A DNA stretch of 64,000 nt, from assembly GCF_963576615.1 (NCBI RefSeq), contig NC_088717.1, positions 26,050,013-26,114,012 on the forward strand, in the 5' to 3' direction. The DNA is from Watersipora subatra. Lineage: Eukaryota > Bryozoa > Gymnolaemata > Cheilostomatida > Watersiporidae. Position numbers and translations under genes: made by a program. This document shows, one piece after another, positions 21,250-33,357 of this stretch. Under the pieces are notes generated by a model, which had not been told where the DNA came from, searched no databases, and worked only from the letters and a program-made list of their open reading frames with translations. Numbering within the stretch: the stretch's first letter is position 1; every line of letters starts with the position of its first letter.

Positions 21250-21740
21250 TTAGAGCATTTATTGCCATGACTTGGTTTTTGGTATTGACCTGGCTTTGTA
21301 GGACGTCCCAAATTCATTTTTTGTATTCAGTAATGACCTTGAGATGCATTTTGATTTCATGGTTGCTGTTGCTTTGCATACTCTCCAAGTAGTTGTACGC
21401 TTTTTTCTATAGCGTCGATGGTACCACCATTTTCAGGCCTTCTGTGTGCACAAAATGGCATATTTTGAGAATTCGCTCTCCACATTTTTAGTACTGAAGG
21501 TCATTCCGATGTCCTTGTTGCAGACTTAAGTAAGGTCTATTAGTAAATCAATGTCACTTTTCTTCCTTGCATACAGCGTGATGCCCTCCATGTCGAAAAG
21601 GTGGTCTGTCTTAATGACACTGTTAAACTGGTACTCATTTTGGGTCTCCCTTAGCATATTGCTGACATAATTGAGGTGTATGCAAAAAGGAGGGGTGTAA
21701 AGGAGTCGTCTTGATAGATGCAAACTCTACTACAAGTTAT
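21250..21740 (-). mobile_element. LINE reverse-transcriptase fragment (second copy)
   Basis: Matches part of the larger LINE at 29.2-32.3 kb: minus-strand codons read NMLRETQNEYQF then KTDHLFDMEGITLYARKKSD, corresponding to NMLEKTQYGYQF and INHLFYMDDIKLYAENERN there. The YMDD active-site motif has decayed to FDMEG, and the DNA continues to align down to about 21250. This is a short, heavily mutated fragment without the endonuclease domain. Confidence 0.8.
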
Positions 21741-22347
21741 GCTCCATAGATATAGCCCAACATTTTGAGTTTCTTAGAGTACTTTTTTCCCATTATGTTG
21801 ACTTCATATTGGTGGCTTCTCAGAATCAATCGTTTTTTTTTTGTGATTTTGAAAGTAAATTGTTTTTGGTACGGTTCCAAGAAACTTGTAATTTGTAATA
21901 CAAAATGGTATAATTATGGTAAATACTGGCAACATGTCTAAAAAATTTATTAGGAGTTATCTGTTCGATGTTTCAACAACTCCTAATTTTACGTAAACTT
22001 TGATTTCGTCGTTTTATGCTCATAACTTTTGTATTCAAAAATAATAATTTGCAAGCAGTGTTTTAAATAAGTTTGCTTAATTTAATATAATGCATTATTC
22101 AACATTTTGTAGCGTTTTGATTTTCAAATGAAGTTGTCATTCTCCGTGCAGGGTCAACAAAGCCTCGTCTATGAAATGACGTTGTTCAAAGATAGTTTCG
22201 AGCTACGCGTTAAAATACATAATCGTGATTGGACTAATGCATTGTCATTGACACGATGCTAAGTGACGAATCAAGCGTAAAATGAAGTTGTCAACAAGCT
22301 GAGAAGATTAGACGTTCTTCATCAGCAGAGCATACCAACTGCAAACT

Positions 22348-25300
22348 ATGGATCATTTCTCGGAGAACAACGTTTCACAATTATGGCTAGATCAAGAAGG
22401 TCAAATATTTGAATACTCAGCGCAAGCTCCGGCTCCCAGCAAAGACTTTTGTCAAGTTGTTGTCACTCCCGTGCAGGTGCGTCTTGTCTTATGTTTGGAT
22501 GGAAAACTATGGCAATCATCTTGACTTGAAAGAGTAATTAATATACTAACTGAACAATTATATGTCTTTGTGATTAAAAAATTACAAAATAAACGTTTAC
22601 GCTCGGCCATAATCATTCGTTCAAGTGCAAAGTATTTCAGAAAACGGCACTTTCACAATTCAATACTAATTAACAACAGTTTATACGCTTATCAACACCC
22701 GAAGTAAACTGTAAATGAAAAAAATGTCTACTTAATAAAGTGTTAAGTAAAAGCTACACCATGTTACAAATGAGCATAATTGAACATTTTACAGTTTAGC
22801 CATAAGTGTCAAAATTCACGAATAAAAACGCCAAAATGTGACATCTACGAAAAACTGTCATTAACTTAATTCTGGCTAGTTGAATAGAAGTGGAATTGCT
22901 TTTAAGGTTTTAATGTAGACTTTTAAAATTGCTAGTTCACAAGTACAACACTTGAAACATGAATTTATGTTTTCTTTTGCATTTATCAGACAGCTTTTAA
23001 AATAAGTGTCAGTAAATTCAAAGGTAATTAATTACACTCTTTTCGTTCAATCCTTTGCTCTAAAATCTAGAAATGAGTATTTGTTCATGTGTTGGTATTA
23101 TTTCTTCTAACCAATGACATAAAAACCTCCACCATAACTCCTAATACAATAAACAGCTTTACCTGTTTATTGTATTCGGAGTCCTGCTGAATGCAAACAC
23201 TGACAAATCATGCTCTGATGTATGTTCATAATGCTGTTTATCTTATTTATTATAGTTTCTTGTCTAGATTTGAGTGAGAAGCTCAGCTTTTCTGTGTTTA
23301 CTGAATTCTGCCAAGAATTTTAAATTTTACAATGAAACTGTATTTTAAAAAAATATTTATTCCTGAAACTACCTTTGAATTATCCATTAATATTCAATAT
23401 CCAACTGCATTCGAAATTTGAAGTTTGTTGTAACTGACAAATTGGGAGATTGGATATGCAGGAGGTTATTGGAACAAGCAGGTAGGCCTACTTTATTTAT
23501 CAGCATGTGATGTTGTGTGTACATATTATTTTGATCTAGTAAAACTTTGAAAACATGTAGGCTACATGTAGATGTGAAGCAAATTATTAAAAAGGATCAC
23601 AAACCAACACAAGTGACTGACATTCATTTTCATCCCTAGTTGTCTTTTTCATAAATCTTCACCTGCAAAGGAGTCGGCCCTTTACTCTTCACAAGACAGC
23701 AAAGCGAATAAACACACAGAGTGTTTATTCATCAGAATATATAGGCTTCTATTTCACAGCAAATATAAATGTATGCATGTAGTCCAATGCAATCAACAAA
23801 TGAACAAACATGCAGAGAGTAGGCGCAATATATTGGCGAAACGATGTTAGCCAGCTCCTTATATATCGATTCCATCGCGATAGGTTTCACCCCTTTTCTA
23901 GCCTTTCTTCTGATCTTTTTTTGGTTCTCCTCGGCTTATCAAGTCGGTTTACCGGTGGCCGAGTCTCTTGCCATGATAGGGAGACTCAGCTTGGCCATGC
24001 CAGTGCTTGTAGGGTCAGCCTCGCCGGCCCTGGTCACGACGCTCTGCCTTAAAGGTTGACTTGCAACAAAATTCACATTACAGTTATTTGTTATCAAAAG
24101 ATTCACCATGTCGTACTCTGTTGTATTGTAGGTGCAAAATATATGGGAATGTGATTACAAGCTCTTAAAAGCAAAAAAAACGAACATTTAATCGCAGCCA
24201 CACGAGACCACCGTAGTTTGGATTCGCTTTCCAAAATGGCTCAAATGGGACGTAGTTCTTACAGGATAGTTTCTGTTTACACTTTCATGCAACCTCATTC
24301 GTCGAAATATTTTCACAAATATACTTCACGCATTCAATAAAACCATGTCTATTGTTCTTACGCGTCTGTTTTATCGTCATTGTAATGCTGTCACTTTTAG
24401 CACTGATATCTTATAACTTGCCGTCAAAAATCGTTAAGCTTTTTAACCTTAGCTCGAAGGAGTACATATCATTGTCTGATAATCATGACGCATCTGTTGG
24501 TCATCGGTGATAATCGAAAAGTGCTGCAAAAATTATTTACGAAGTATTGGGTCACATGATCAGATTACGACTGGACGATTGAATAATGCCGAAACAAAAC
24601 TGTAAAGTAGCGAGCATCTATATTTGATATGGGGTCTTCGGTAAAACCCGAAGTGTTTGTCATAAACTAGTGCTACGATAAGTTTTATATGAGATTTTTA
24701 TTGGCCTTCCAATTCACGTGAGAACATCACATGACAAGACGATAACCAAACTGTAATGAATACGTCATCGAAATAAAGAGATTCCAATCTACGCGGCTTT
24801 TCGTTTTTGAGCTTTTAAGAGCTTGTAATCACCTTTCCACATATTTGGCACTTACAACACAACAGAGTAAGACATGGTGAATCTTTTGATACCAAATAAC
24901 TGTAATGTGAAATTTGTTGCAAGTCAACCTTTAACACACCTATGTTTGATTGGCGAGGAGTCTGCTTCTTATCTGGTATTTGATTATTTGTCAATGTCTT
25001 GCAGATGAGGTAGACTACCTCTCTATTTTTTATTGTTTGTTTTGTATTTTTAATTACAATTTGTTTCGTGGTGTAGGTCATATTCAGATGGTGGAAAATA
25101 ACACACCGAAATGCTGAAGGACAAAGGTTGCATCCCGGTGAAATCAAAGAATGCTATGAGGACTTTTTACATGATGACAGAACCCAGTGTATGCATAAAC
25201 GCAGTACAGCAGATGTTTGTTCTTCATCATTTTAATTCTATTCATGTACAGTGTGCCCTCAAGATATGATTTTGATCCATTCCTGGGTTGGCATCATAAA

Positions 25301-28300
25301 AATGGTGAAAAAAATCGTATGTAAGGGTATAGAAACCATAGTTATTATATAATGCAAACATCCCTGGTAAAAATTGTCAAAATTTTATACAAGTACTGTA
25401 CATATTAAAAATTAGTAACAAAGTAGTATGTTAACCTTAGTAACTATAGTTACCTACAGTAACTTTATTATATTTAGAGACTTTATTGATTACCCTACAG
25501 GATGAAAATATTTGATAGATTTAATAAATCGCGATTTCGCGGACAGACGATTCCGGGAATTATTAAATTTCGCAAATAATTAGTTTGATTTTAAACATAA
25601 GGGAGAATAACTACTGCCTCAAATTAAAAACTAGTTGCTAGGCCGAAGTAGCAAACGTAGCCGAGTTCCAAAAATTTTTAAAATCATTGTCGGGGCTTTT
25701 AGCTAACCCCATTGCCAATGCATCACACTTATTTACAAAAATTATTCAGTTGTTACAAGTTTTTCGGCACGGCATCATTGTCGAAAAAATCTTCTGCAGT
25801 TCTTCACGTTGAAAAAAGCTCATAACTAAACCACAAGTTGTTGGTTCACCAAAGGCCTCCGAATCGATGAACATTCATGAAAACCTCTGAATGAAGCCAA
25901 AAATTGATAGCTTAGCATGAATTATGCTTAGCTTATGAATTAGCTTATGTATAAATGTATTATAATTGATTACACACTTGAGTGTACGAATACAATATTT
26001 CAAATACAAATAAAATTTTACAAACAATAAATGAAGTAAATATAAACAGTTTGGCCCATATGGCGGTTGTCTGGCAATAAAATTAAACTGATACTCTTGA
26101 TAAGTAAATACTAGCCTGTAATTGTGCTCTCTGACTAGTTATTTTAGTAATAGCAGCGCTATATCGCTGTCACTGTCTTGGGTAGATGTTAAAGGCAATT
26201 CTCTCTCTACTACATGACCGGTAATGCAGTTATCATCAGAACTCTCCTCGTGGCTTACTATGGCAACTACGCCAAAAATTTGTGATCGTAATAGCGTTTT
26301 TGATCCTTTTTTAAATCAGATATATTCTCCTCGTTAGCAGCTGCGGTCACTTCTACCTCAATTTCAAGACCTCCCTGAATGATTGGCGATCTTCTAGGAA
26401 TGACATCCACCACCCTTGCAGTCATTGTGCCTCCATGCATGATGAAAAAGCTGCTTACTCTATTCATTTCACGGGGTAGATGACCAACCGTTGCGCAGTC
26501 TGCGTTTATTAGCTTTACTGAAAGTGGGTCATGCAGATTATTGGACTCTCTTTCTCACACTAAAACAAATAACGAAGCGGTAGGGATGGAACAAATAAAT
26601 ATTGTATTTTACCAAAGAACCGAGGTAAAATTTAATTATTAATTTAGTAAATGGTTTTGTAAAAAAATCATTACTTACCCCAAGTTTTTGGCTCATCAAA
26701 GGCTGCCAAAGCGATATTCGTGAAAACCTCTGGACCCAGCAAGAAATTTATAGCTTAGCATGATCGACTCTTAGTTGTCAGCTAAATAGAAACATAAACA
26801 TGTGGTGTACGCATGCGAAGGGTTAACTCTAGTGCTAGCGGCAATAGAGTTAACTTTTAATAGAGAGTGATTATGTTCCTCCGCGAATAAATTAGTTCGC
26901 GAACATGCTTGAAAAAGGCGATTTGCGTGAAACTTAACTCCGCGGATATTTTCATCCTGTAGGGTATGACCTGCATTAAAATGTAACATTACTATGTGGT
27001 ATGTATGAGCAGTACTACGTACCATAGAAAGTTTTACCTTCAAAACAGACGTAAGTATAACAAAAACTTTTAATTCACTTCAAATAAATCTAGCTTACTA
27101 AACACACACATACTTATACACATACATACTAAAATTCAGTATGTATTATTAAACTATTTTACTGAATTTTAACATTTCATCTCATCAGTTTCTGTCTTCA
27201 CTTTCACTATAACTTTTAGCTGACTCGTTTAAAACATTTTTCATCCTAAATCAGCCAGAAGACATGAACGATACTGTTTTCGTAATCAAGTGGATTTTTG
27301 TTAGCAAGTTAAGAGAAGTTATCTTATCACTAAACGTTCTGTATGCTGGGATCGCAACTCCAACTTTACTAGTGGTTTTGAAGGAAAAATATCGTTTTAC
27401 ACACGAAAATTGCTGAACTGAGAGAAATTGGTCATCGTGTCTCTTTCAGGCGTTGTGAAAATATTATCGGCGAATAGCATTTCAGTGTCTGTTATTTTGT
27501 CTTATGTAATAATCACATCGACTGCCAAATTTGAACTCGGGCGAAGATCTTGATGAGTTTCGTATGATGAAGTAAGATTCATATGGTGATGTGAAAAAAT
27601 CATCATGTCCACTTCGTAAGTGAAAAAATCATGTATCAGGGTAATCGTATCCTGAGGGTGCACTGTAGTTGGTACTATACATGCTAGATTTACAGCTTAG
27701 CTTCTCCTTAGAATAGTGAACAGCATTTTTTATACATATCATTTTTCTTTCAATGTGTTTTTTTTTTGTTAAAACTTGCTCTTGGATCATTTTTTGGTTT
27801 TCATGATGTTACAGCAATGATCTCGTGCGCATTTGGAGAGCATATGCTGGACTATGTCATAAATCTTTGCCACGGACATCTTGATTACATCCAGAGACTT
27901 CCTGCCAATGTGATGAGAAACATACTGAAGCACGTTGATTTGGAGGATATTGCTCGAGTCTCCATGCTTAATAAGTCATTCCATCAGGTTTGCTTGTTTC
28001 TGTCACCTTTCCAAAACCAACTTAGCTACGAACAAGGTTTTTTATTTTCATATATGGTACAATAACGTATGTAGACCTATATTTGTAATGAAAGTCAAAG
28101 CATCATAGGGTAAGCCAAGCAACAGCCCCATCTACATCATTTTAATATGCACAAGGAAATTAGTCTAGAGCCCCTGACCTGCAAATAACAAGTTGAAGTA
28201 ATGCAAAGGTGCCAGGAAGGACAACTACGTTTTTGCCGGCAAGTGTAATTGGGTCCTCACTTAAGTAAGAGAAGTACTCACAACTGACTGACTAAGAGAA

Positions 28301-31300
28301 GTACTCACAACTGACTGACTAAGAGAAGTGCTTACAACTGACTGGCTAAGAGAAGTACTCACTACTGACTGACTAAGATAAGTACTCACGACTGACTAAA
28401 AGAAGTGCTAAGAGTGCTAAATTGATGTTTTCAACCTCCTCAGCCACACCCAATGTTTGCCTGAGCTAAAGGCTTGTCTCAAACTGTCGGAAGAAAACGA
28501 TTAAAGGTTGAAATATGCAATAATACTGAAATCGATGTACAAAGATAAACTTAAAGGGCTTTTGCTGTTTCTACGAACAGTAAATACTGAACTGAAACAT
28601 TTCACAGTTAGGGAACCATTACAAGGTTCATCAAGAGATTTTTGCTTTCTTCGCCAATTTACAATAGAAGTCGATTTTTCTAGATTCCATCGATCTTCAG
28701 CTAGGTAGTCATGGAGTAGATATTTTTGATCACAAATTTATGCTAGATGTCTAGTCCCTCGGTCAGCCGTCAGCACCCTACTAGGTTATGCGGGTCACCT
28801 ACATCGTTGTTAATATTTAGTAATGCTACAAGAGATAGCCCACCTGTGTATTTACAACTCGGATAATTTGCATGCATAGATTTTGTACTCTCACATTTAA
28901 CACTTTGACCATAGAGTTATTAACACTGACCATAGAGTTATTAACACTGACCATGGAGTTTGACCATAAAGTTGTTAGTTGTACAATTGAGTGATGGTTA
29001 ACTAATGAACCATCATGTATAAATTACTTGCTTGGATTGTACTAGAACCATTGTATTTATTTTTCGTGAAACGATTAAAATTAACTTTGGGTTTTAAATT
29101 ATTCTTTATTCTTAGATATTGTTTCCTCAGCCCAGTTATAACCCATATAAGTGGTAATTTCTGTTCTAACTCGGGTCTCCTACCAAAGACCTTGGAGTTT
29201 GAGCACTCACCTCAAGATCTTAGTTGTTCCCAATAGCGCACTATTCTGCAACTCACTTGAGTTGATTGTTGTTGCTATTTGGGCAAGCCACATTTTATGC
29301 TCCGGTGTTATTGCGCCCAGTGCAACAATGAGTACTGGAATTACACTTGTTCTTACATCCCAGCATTTTTCAATATCTTCTCCAAGAGGGGGATATTTCT
29401 CCACTTTTGCATTTTCTTTGCTGGCTGTATTGTAGTCATTGGGTACTGCTATATTTATTATAGTAGCCCTTTTGTTCTCCTTGTGTACTACCACCATATC
29501 TGGTTGGTTTGCTAGGACATGCTTGTCAGTCCGGATGTAGAAGTCCCAGAGGTTCTTAGCGCGGTCATTCTCATTGACCCTACCAGGAGCTTCCCACCAG
29601 TGTTGTGATTTATTAAGGCCATACTCATCACATAGACTTCTGTACACAACACCTGCAACATGATTAAGCTGCTCAGTGTAAGCGTTTCCGGCTAGCTGCT
29701 TGCATCCACTGATGTGTCGGGTGGTCCCAGGTGCATCTTTGCACAGTCTGCATCTAGGATCGTTTCTAGTGTGGTAGATCTTTGTTTGGAGTTGCCTTGT
29801 TGGGAGCACTTTCTCCTGGGCTGCCATGAGTAGCGACTCTGTATTGGCCGTTAAGTTCCCTTAGTTCAGTCACATATATGTCTGGTGGAGATCGCCAACC
29901 TTGGATATTTGTCGGCAGTAAGCACCATGAAGAGGTTTCATGTGCCAGTCAATTTCCTCATCATCACTGCGACGCTCCATTGTCAGAGCAGCTGATTGAA
30001 ATTCAGCTAGCAACATATCTGTGCTGGCCATGAGGCTGCATAGGCTTTAATGCTTTGTTCTATCTCTTTTTCTGTGTGCTGCACACTTTTGAGTCCCCTA
30101 TCCTCATATTTCCTATCGAGATATAATCTAGTAGTATGAGATTTTCGGTGGAGTGCTCCATGTATTGTAAGCAGTTTGCGAGTTGCTATATCTGTTTCCT
30201 TGATGGCTTTCTCAGTCCACTTTATTATGCCTGCTGGGTATATTATTACTGGCAGTGCGTAGGTATTTATTGCCGTGATTTGATTCCTGGCATTGAGCTG
30301 GCTTCGTAGAACCTGCCGAACTGCTTGTATTCGGTAATGGCTGCGTGATGTGCTTCATGGTTGATGTTGCTTTGCATAATCCCCAAGTACTTGTACCCTT
30401 CTTCTATATCTTTGATGGTACCAATTGGAATTTCTAGGCCATATGTGTGCACAGAATGGTATTTTTTGAGAATTTGCCTTCCACATTTCTCAATACGGAA
30501 GGTCATTCCGATGTCCTTGCTGTATACCTGAGTAAGGGGTGTTAGCGAATCAATGTTCCTTTCATTCTCAGCGTACAGCTTGATATCATCCATGTAGAAA
30601 AGGTGGTTTATCTTGATGCCCCTCCTAAACTGGTACCCATATTGAGTCTTCTCCAGCATATTGCTTAGAGGGTTTAGGCATATGCAGAAGAGCAGCAGTG
30701 ATAAGGAGTCGCCTTGATAGATGCCTCGCTTGATTTTGACGCCCACCAGCTTTTTGCTATTAGCCTCCAGTTCCATCTTCCATTTGGCCATTGACATCTC
30801 GATGAACGCCACAATGACATGGTGAACATTGTACAACCTTAGGCACTCAAGTATCCAACTATGGGGAATTGAGTCATAGGCCTTTTTGTAGTCAATCCAA
30901 GCCGTGGCAAGATTGGTATGCCCCCTCCTGCTGTTTTGTCAGACCGTCTGATCCACTAGCCATTGATGTTTAGTGCCTCGGGTGCTGCGCCCAATTTATT
31001 TCTGAGCAATGGTCATATAGTGACTCATGTGCTTTTCCAGTTTGTCTGCAACTATTCCTGAGAGCAGTTTTTAGGTGGTGGGCAAGCATGTTATTGGCCA
31101 ATAGTTCTTGGGAATTGACCCTTGCTTCCGGTCTTTCATCAGAAGTACAGTTTGTCTTTTAGTCAGCCATTTTGGATGGTCACCTTCTATCAGGCATTCT
31201 ATCTGCGTTGCCATTTTAGTGTGAGGCGATGTCAATTTCTTCAACCAGAAGGCTTGAATCATGTCAGGTTCAGGTGCTGCCCAGTTCTTCATACGCTGCA

Positions 31301-33357
31301 CTTTGCAATTGATGTCCACTTGGCTGATGATGAATCCTTGTTGGGCCACAGTGAGTTGGTGGCTCTCTTTAAGCCTCTTCAACCAATTTGCAGTGGTGTT
31401 ATGAACAGCCTCTTTTTTCCAGATGTCTTTTCAAAACTTTGAGGTGCTGGGTTTGGGAGGATCTGGCATTGCCCTCCGTAGTTCACCTTTGAACTGGGAA
31501 TACACTCGCGACAGATTATTGGTGAACAGTTTGTTCATTCTCTTGTTATCCCGCTCTTTGGTGTACCGCTTCAGTCGTGCCAACAGTGCTACTAGCTGCT
31601 GTTTGGCAGATTCTAGAGCTGCCATTGTGGCTTCCCTTTTTGGATGCTCTAAACTGTAGTTAGATCTCTCACTGAGCCTACTAACTTTCTTGCGCAAGTC
31701 CTTGATCTTATTTTGTAGCTTCAGCTGCTAGGACGGAATGGCTTGAAGCCTTGTTGACAGTGGCTTAATACCCATCTTCTCTAAGATGACGGTTGCTATA
31801 ATGTAGATTAGGGCATTAGTTTCACTGATCGATCCCGTTGAGGTCGACTCCAGTACCAAGTTAATGTCTTCTAACAGCTTCGTAGGTATGGCCTTGCTAA
31901 CTCTCCGTAGTGGTACTCTGCTTTCACGATCATTGCATCTTGTTGATGATATGGTCCGCAAGTTCTTTTACTCTTGGTTCAAAGTCAAAGTGCATGTTTT
32001 TTTCAACCCGTGAGTTAACACAAGGTGGTGTATGTGCTAGCTCCGTGTGTGTTGATATGCACACTCCTCGTTGGTCCTTTACTTCGATGAACTGTTGCCT
32101 AATTTCATCTACCTCAAGTTTTGATATGAGGTGCCGATATGAGATACTCCTCTGAGCTACAAGTTGTTTAGCGGTTAGAGGCAATTCAGGGTGCAGGTTT
32201 ATCCACAGTTGACGCATCCTTCCCATGTAGTCCCACTTTTGAGGTTCACTGATAAAGTAGCGCTGCTTGAGGTCCATGTTATCAGTCCGAGTCTATTTAA
32301 TCTGTTTTGAACCAGTAGCCCATTTTTTACTGCCTTGTCTTGGTTCAGCTACAGGCAGCGCGGACCTTGTTTGATCGGACGACGTTCGAGCTGGCATGGC
32401 TTTGGTTGTTGCACTAATCATAGAGGTTGTAGACGTTATGTAAGCAATGGTCTTGTCTATATAAGATGGCGCAGTTAGATATATATATATATATATATAT
32501 ATATTCATGTATATATAAATATAATTGTGTGTATATTCTGTGTATTTTAATATTTATGTATTGTTATTATTATATATGTAGAACCTGAAACGCATTGGTA
32601 AACCTTTTACATAGTTGACGGGCCAACTATGTAAAAGGTTTACCAACTCAACCAGCCGCGCAGATAAAACTTCGGCACTTTTGACCGCTCTCCAGTCTTC
32701 AGATTCTGTACTTATTGTACTGTTTACTCTCGCTATTTACCTCAATTAGTTTTTAGATTCTATTTACTACTTAAAGGTTATATTACGAGCCGAGTTGGTT
32801 TTTTTTTAGTTCTCTAACGATGATGAGCTATGGAGACAAATGTTTGCCAATGCGACCGCCATCACTGAAGAGCTCGAGGATTTGGCTAAAGAACAGGGAT
32901 GGAAGAAGTTGTACTTTTCTAATAAGTTGCAGATACAGGTTGGTGTTGATGGTTGAAAATTCTTGTGCACGATTTAAAGTATAAGTTTGGAAAACTACAA
33001 AGAATTATTTGTACCGCTTAGTGTCAACCCTAATTTAAACAGTTGCATGATTTTTCGTTCATTTGTATTAACGTTCATAGATTTTTCGTAAATGATGTTG
33101 TATTTTTGAGGATGCCGCTTAGACAATCGGAATATGAGAGAGGCGTTAGATGATTTGTATGCGAGTTCTTTTACTCGCAATAAAGTTTTAGCTTTTGAAC
33201 GGGTTGAAATGTTTTTCTTATTTTATTAACTCCTCATCTATATTTTGTCACCCAGATGCAGTTACAGAGGAAGAGGAGGACTGAAGGAGATGGAACAGAC
33301 AACAAAAAGACTTTTCTCACCCACGCTTATCACGATGAAGTTCAGCCAAGAAATTAG
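22348..33357 (+). CDS. FBXO36: FBXO36, F-box only protein 36 (complete, 5 exons)
   Basis: Exons at 22348-22476, 25077-25188, 27815-27987, 32810-32938 and 33256-33357 join at consensus splice sites into one 645-nt frame encoding 214 residues. The order of conserved blocks matches human FBXO36 as I recall it (188 residues): PSKDFCQVVVTPVQ, VIFRWWKI, LDYVINLCHGHLDYIQRLP, then the F-box core ILKHVDLEDIARVSMLNKSF, DELWRQMF, the GWKKLYFSNKLQIQ segment and a basic tail. F-box proteins bind SKP1 and act as substrate-recognition subunits of SCF ubiquitin ligases; the substrate of FBXO36 is not established. The start is the ATG at 22348, shortly before the conserved region. The C-terminal tail is somewhat longer than in human. 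Introns 1 to 3 are loaded with transposons, all outside the exons. Confidence 0.93.
22477..24048 (+). other. FBXO36 intron 1, left part
   Basis: The donor is GTGCGT. AT-rich, with no coding signal. The part at 23680-24040 is GC-richer and resembles 12220-12590 in layout; short plus-strand frames at 23810-24059 belong to it and are not supported as genes. Confidence 0.5.
24049..24934. mobile_element. TTAA-flanked MITE with long terminal inverted repeats (piggyBac-like)
   Basis: The element 24053-24930 (878 bp) is flanked by TTAA at 24049-24052 and 24931-24934, the target duplication of piggyBac-type transposons. Its ends are inverted copies over roughly 120 bp, starting AGGTTGACTTGCAAC and including TATCAAAAGATTCACCATGT and GATTACAAGCTCTTAAAAGC. 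The interior has no transposase frame, so it is non-autonomous. The terminal triplet differs from the usual CCC, so the superfamily call rests mainly on TTAA. It lies in FBXO36 intron 1, ending about 140 bp before exon 2. Confidence 0.8.
25491..26966. mobile_element. TA-flanked DNA transposon with 19-bp terminal inverted repeats
   Basis: The left end, CCCTACAGGATGAAAATAT at 25493, has its exact reverse complement at 26946-26964; TA dinucleotides flank both. Length is 1472 bp. The interior holds a 66-codon minus-strand frame (26267-26467) with the phrase RRSPIIQGGLEIEVEVTAA, not recognised, and two internal direct repeats (about 25825-25930 and 26675-26765, both ending TATAGCTTAGCATGA or similar). 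TA duplication suggests a Tc1/mariner-type or similar superfamily, but no DDE domain is visible. It lies in FBXO36 intron 2. Confidence 0.75.
26967..27814 (+). other. FBXO36 intron 2, right part
   Basis: No coding signal until the acceptor ATGTTACAG before exon 3 at 27815. The open frame that begins at 27766 simply reads intron into exon 3. Confidence 0.6.
28266..28415 (+). repeat. Minisatellite, 27 bp x 5
   Basis: The unit is AAGAGAAGTACTCACAACTG plus ACTGACT; the last copies are diverged. It lies in FBXO36 intron 3. Confidence 0.85.
28905..28975 (+). repeat. Short tandem repeat, about 21 bp x 3
   Basis: Copies of TTGACCATAGAGTTATTAAC-like sequence in FBXO36 intron 3. Confidence 0.7.
29190..32290 (-). 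mobile_element. LINE with restriction-like endonuclease (R2/R4/NeSL type), decayed
   Basis: On the minus strand, from 32.29 down to 29.19 kb, one LINE polyprotein survives in at least six open pieces: an N-terminal region (32277-31930 and 31961-31728), a Lys/Arg-rich linker (31697-31431), the RT N-terminus with MKNWAAPEPDMIQAFWLKKL (31382-31071), the RT core with GIYQGDSLS and the YMDDIKLYAE active site (30836-30267), and a C-terminal region (29827-29207) with a zinc motif CRLC ... H ... C and a restriction-like endonuclease segment NQPDMVVVHKENKRATIINI. A single C-terminal PD-D/ExK-type endonuclease and no APE domain place it with early-branching LINEs. The catalytic VIDVA-type motif reads IINIA, so one acidic residue is lost. 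With several frame breaks it is dead. It lies antisense in FBXO36 intron 3. Confidence 0.88.
32478..32506. repeat. (TA)n microsatellite
   Basis: About 14 TA dinucleotides immediately beyond the LINE 5' region. Confidence 0.9.
32595..32646. repeat. Perfect 23-bp inverted repeat with 6-nt loop
   Basis: The arm starting TTGGTAAACCTTTTACATAG at 32595-32617 is exactly complementary to 32624-32646 around the loop ACGGGC. It lies in FBXO36 intron 3, between the LINE and exon 4, and is not part of any other feature. Confidence 0.85.

Noticed and set aside
23810-24059. Overlapping plus-strand frames in FBXO36 intron 1
   Set aside because: Short, mutually overlapping and inside a dispersed repeat; no recognisable domain.
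27766-28065. 99-codon frame as a standalone F-box protein
   Set aside because: Both ends read through splice sites; only 27815-27987 is FBXO36 exon 3.
31122-32155. Plus-strand frames across the LINE
   Set aside because: They are complements of the minus-strand LINE coding sequence.
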